A program made the position numbers and the translations under genes. From the NCBI GenBank assembly GCA_003989085.1, contig RXIV01000006.1, positions 62,001 through 126,000 of the forward strand: a DNA stretch of 64,000 bases. The letters run 5' to 3'. Source of the stretch: Candidatus Competibacteraceae bacterium (GTDB lineage: Bacteria; Pseudomonadota; Gammaproteobacteria; Competibacterales; Competibacteraceae). How positions within the stretch are numbered: position 1 is the first letter of the stretch; each line of letters begins with the position of its first letter. Below, in pieces: positions 62,803 through 64,000 of this stretch. The notes below the pieces were generated by a model that searched no databases, had not been told where the DNA came from, and saw only the letters and a program-made list of their open reading frames with translations.

Positions 62803-64000
62803 GTGAGCAAGGCCCGCACCATTCATGTTTGCACCGAATGCGGAGCGCAAGCCAACAAGTGGGCCGGCCAGTGCGGCGACTGCGGGGCGTGGAACACCTT
62901 GCAGGAAACCATAGCAGCTCCGGTGGTCAAGAGCGCCAGCAAACCAGCGGGCTACGCCGGCGCAGCGGGCGGTACGGAAATCCGCACCCTGTCCGAAGTG
63001 GACGCCAAAGCCGAATTACGCCAATCCTGCGGCAATGGCGAACTGGATCGAGTGCTGGGTGGCGGCTTGGTCGACGGTTCCGTCACGCTGATCGGCGGCG
63101 ATCCAGGCATCGGCAAATCAACCCTGCTGTTGCAGGTGCTGGCCGAACTGGCGGCCCGCAACCGCACCCTGTACGTCACCGGCGAAGAATCGCCCCAACA
63201 AATTAGCCTGCGCGCCCAACGACTGCAACTGCCCCGCGACCGGTTGCGGCTGCTGGCGGAAATCAATGTCGAGCGGATTCTGGCAGTAGCCGAGACTGAG
63301 CGGCCACAGGTCATGGTGATTGATTCGATCCAAACCGCATTCACCGAGCGGCTGCAATCCGCGCCCGGCTCGGTGGCGCAGGTGCGAGAGAGCGCGGCGC
63401 AACTGGTGCGCTATGCCAAAGCCGGCGGCGCGGCGCTGTTTCTGGTCGGCCATGTCACCAAGGAAGGCGCAATTGCCGGACCACGGGTACTCGAACACAT
63501 GGTCGACACCGTGCTCTATTTCGAGGGCGATTCCGGCGGACGGCTGCGGGTATTACGGGCGATCAAAAATCGCTACGGCCCGGTCAATGAGCTGGGCGTA
63601 TTCGCCATGACCGAGCGCGGCTTGCAGGAAGTCAGCAATCCCTCCTCCATTTTTTTGTCCCGACACGAGACGCCGGTAGCCGGCAGCGTCGTGATGGTGA
63701 CACGAGAAGGCACCCGACCACTGCTGGTCGAGGTGCAGGCGCTGGTCGATGAATGTCACGGCAGCAACCCGCGCCGGGTCACCCTGGGTCTGGAGCAGAA
63801 CCGGCTGGCGATGCTGCTGGCGGTGCTGCACCGACATGGCGGCGTGGCGATGTATGACCAGGATGTCTACGTCAACGCGGTGGGCGGGGTGCGGATTAAC
63901 GAGACCGCCGCCGATTTAGCGGTCTTGCTGGCGGCGTTATCCAGCTTTCGCAACCGGCCCTTGCCGACCGATTTGGTAGTGTTCGGCGAAGTCGGCCTGG
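62803..64000 (+). CDS. radA: DNA repair protein RadA/Sms, N-terminal 399 codons (runs off window)
   Basis: GTG start at 62803 with GGAGAG about 7 nt upstream; an ATG at 62799 is in another frame. N-terminal zinc finger VCTECGAQANKWAGQCGDCG (four Cys), Walker A GGDPGIGKSTLLLQ, Walker B VMVIDSIQTAF, the RadA-specific KNRYG motif (AIKNRYGPVNELGVF) and the start of the Lon-like domain (VVFGEVGL at the window edge). RadA is a branch-migration helicase in recombination. The gene continues beyond 64000. Confidence 0.95.
   Translation, partial: MSKARTIHVCTECGAQANKWAGQCGDCGAWNTLQETIAAPVVKSASKPAGYAGAAGGTEIRTLSEVDAKAELRQSCGNGELDRVLGGGLVDGSVTLIGGDPGIGKSTLLLQVLAELAARNRTLYVTGEESPQQISLRAQRLQLPRDRLRLLAEINVERILAVAETERPQVMVIDSIQTAFTERLQSAPGSVAQVRESAAQLVRYAKAGGAALFLVGHVTKEGAIAGPRVLEHMVDTVLYFEGDSGGRLRVLRAIKNRYGPVNELGVFAMTERGLQEVSNPSSIFLSRHETPVAGSVVMVTREGTRPLLVEVQALVDECHGSNPRRVTLGLEQNRLAMLLAVLHRHGGVAMYDQDVYVNAVGGVRINETAADLAVLLAALSSFRNRPLPTDLVVFGEVGL

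Noticed and set aside
62799..63206. ATG frame at the radA start
   Set aside because: Wrong frame: the GTG at 62803 gives the RadA zinc finger and Walker motifs.
1..64000. tRNA or rRNA genes
   Set aside because: I saw no convincing cloverleaf or rRNA-like conserved stretch, though a scan by eye can miss a tRNA.

Overview
The window reads as chromosome of a gammaproteobacterium, from its gene content and order: rpsF-priB-rpsR-rplI-dnaB-alr-radA, hldE/msbA for lipopolysaccharide, rlmJ, sohB, mraZ-like and slt. A crotonase/3-hydroxybutyryl-CoA dehydrogenase pair and a polyhydroxyalkanoate-system protein suggest a PHB/PHA-storing organism (a Competibacter- or Chromatiales-like lineage would fit; this is inference). 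Most of the window is moderately GC-rich. The stretches at about 47.1-55.7 kb and 61.0-62.8 kb are clearly more AT-rich or repeat-rich and look acquired.

Layout. 0-34 kb is mostly core and metabolic genes: short-chain acyl-CoA enzymes, a cytochrome b561, a large MASE3/PAS/GAF/GGDEF diguanylate cyclase, ygiQ, mazG, an AIM24-like protein, a GH31 glucosidase, a CheW protein with an inserted zinc-binding CZB domain, a translationally coupled hldE-oxidoreductase-aldo/keto reductase run, msbA, small stress-type proteins, sseA, rlmJ, the AmmeMemoRadiSam trio, two arsenosugar-type glycosyltransferases, a hydrogenase-protease-like protein, sohB, ssb and the general L-amino-acid ABC transporter aapJQMP.

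34.07-39.1 kb is a compact six-gene operon in which every junction is a 4-nt ATGA overlap: a 50-aa unknown protein, a CgeB-like glycosyltransferase, a PRTase-TRSP protein, a HAD phosphatase, a StiP-type PRTase-PELOTA protein and a CitE-like TIM-barrel lyase. The last four match the biosynthetic module described beside tellurium-resistance (ter) genes and proposed to make a nucleoside-like metabolite. No terD/terC-type gene is present in the window.

39.3-46.8 kb holds two lytic transglycosylases, a PMCA-type Ca2+ ATPase, an orphan MraZ-like protein, a PHA-system protein and an FFLEE-motif protein.

46.8-56.55 kb is, in my reading, an unannotated chromosomal integron. A broken integron integrase (plus strand, 55.78-56.55 kb) is followed leftward by a cassette array, all on the minus strand and separated by eight attC-like sites. 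The cassettes are an SDR, a VOC protein, a small protein whose C-terminus is encoded by its attC, a 1257-aa PD-(D/E)XK nuclease/STAND-type NTPase (candidate antiphage effector), a diguanylate cyclase and a methyltransferase. The distal end is an Hsp70-like gene start cut off by an IS3-family remnant.

56.8-64 kb is the S6-PriB-S18-L9 operon, dnaB overlapping alr by 104 nt, an AT-rich type II restriction-modification pair, and radA running off the window.
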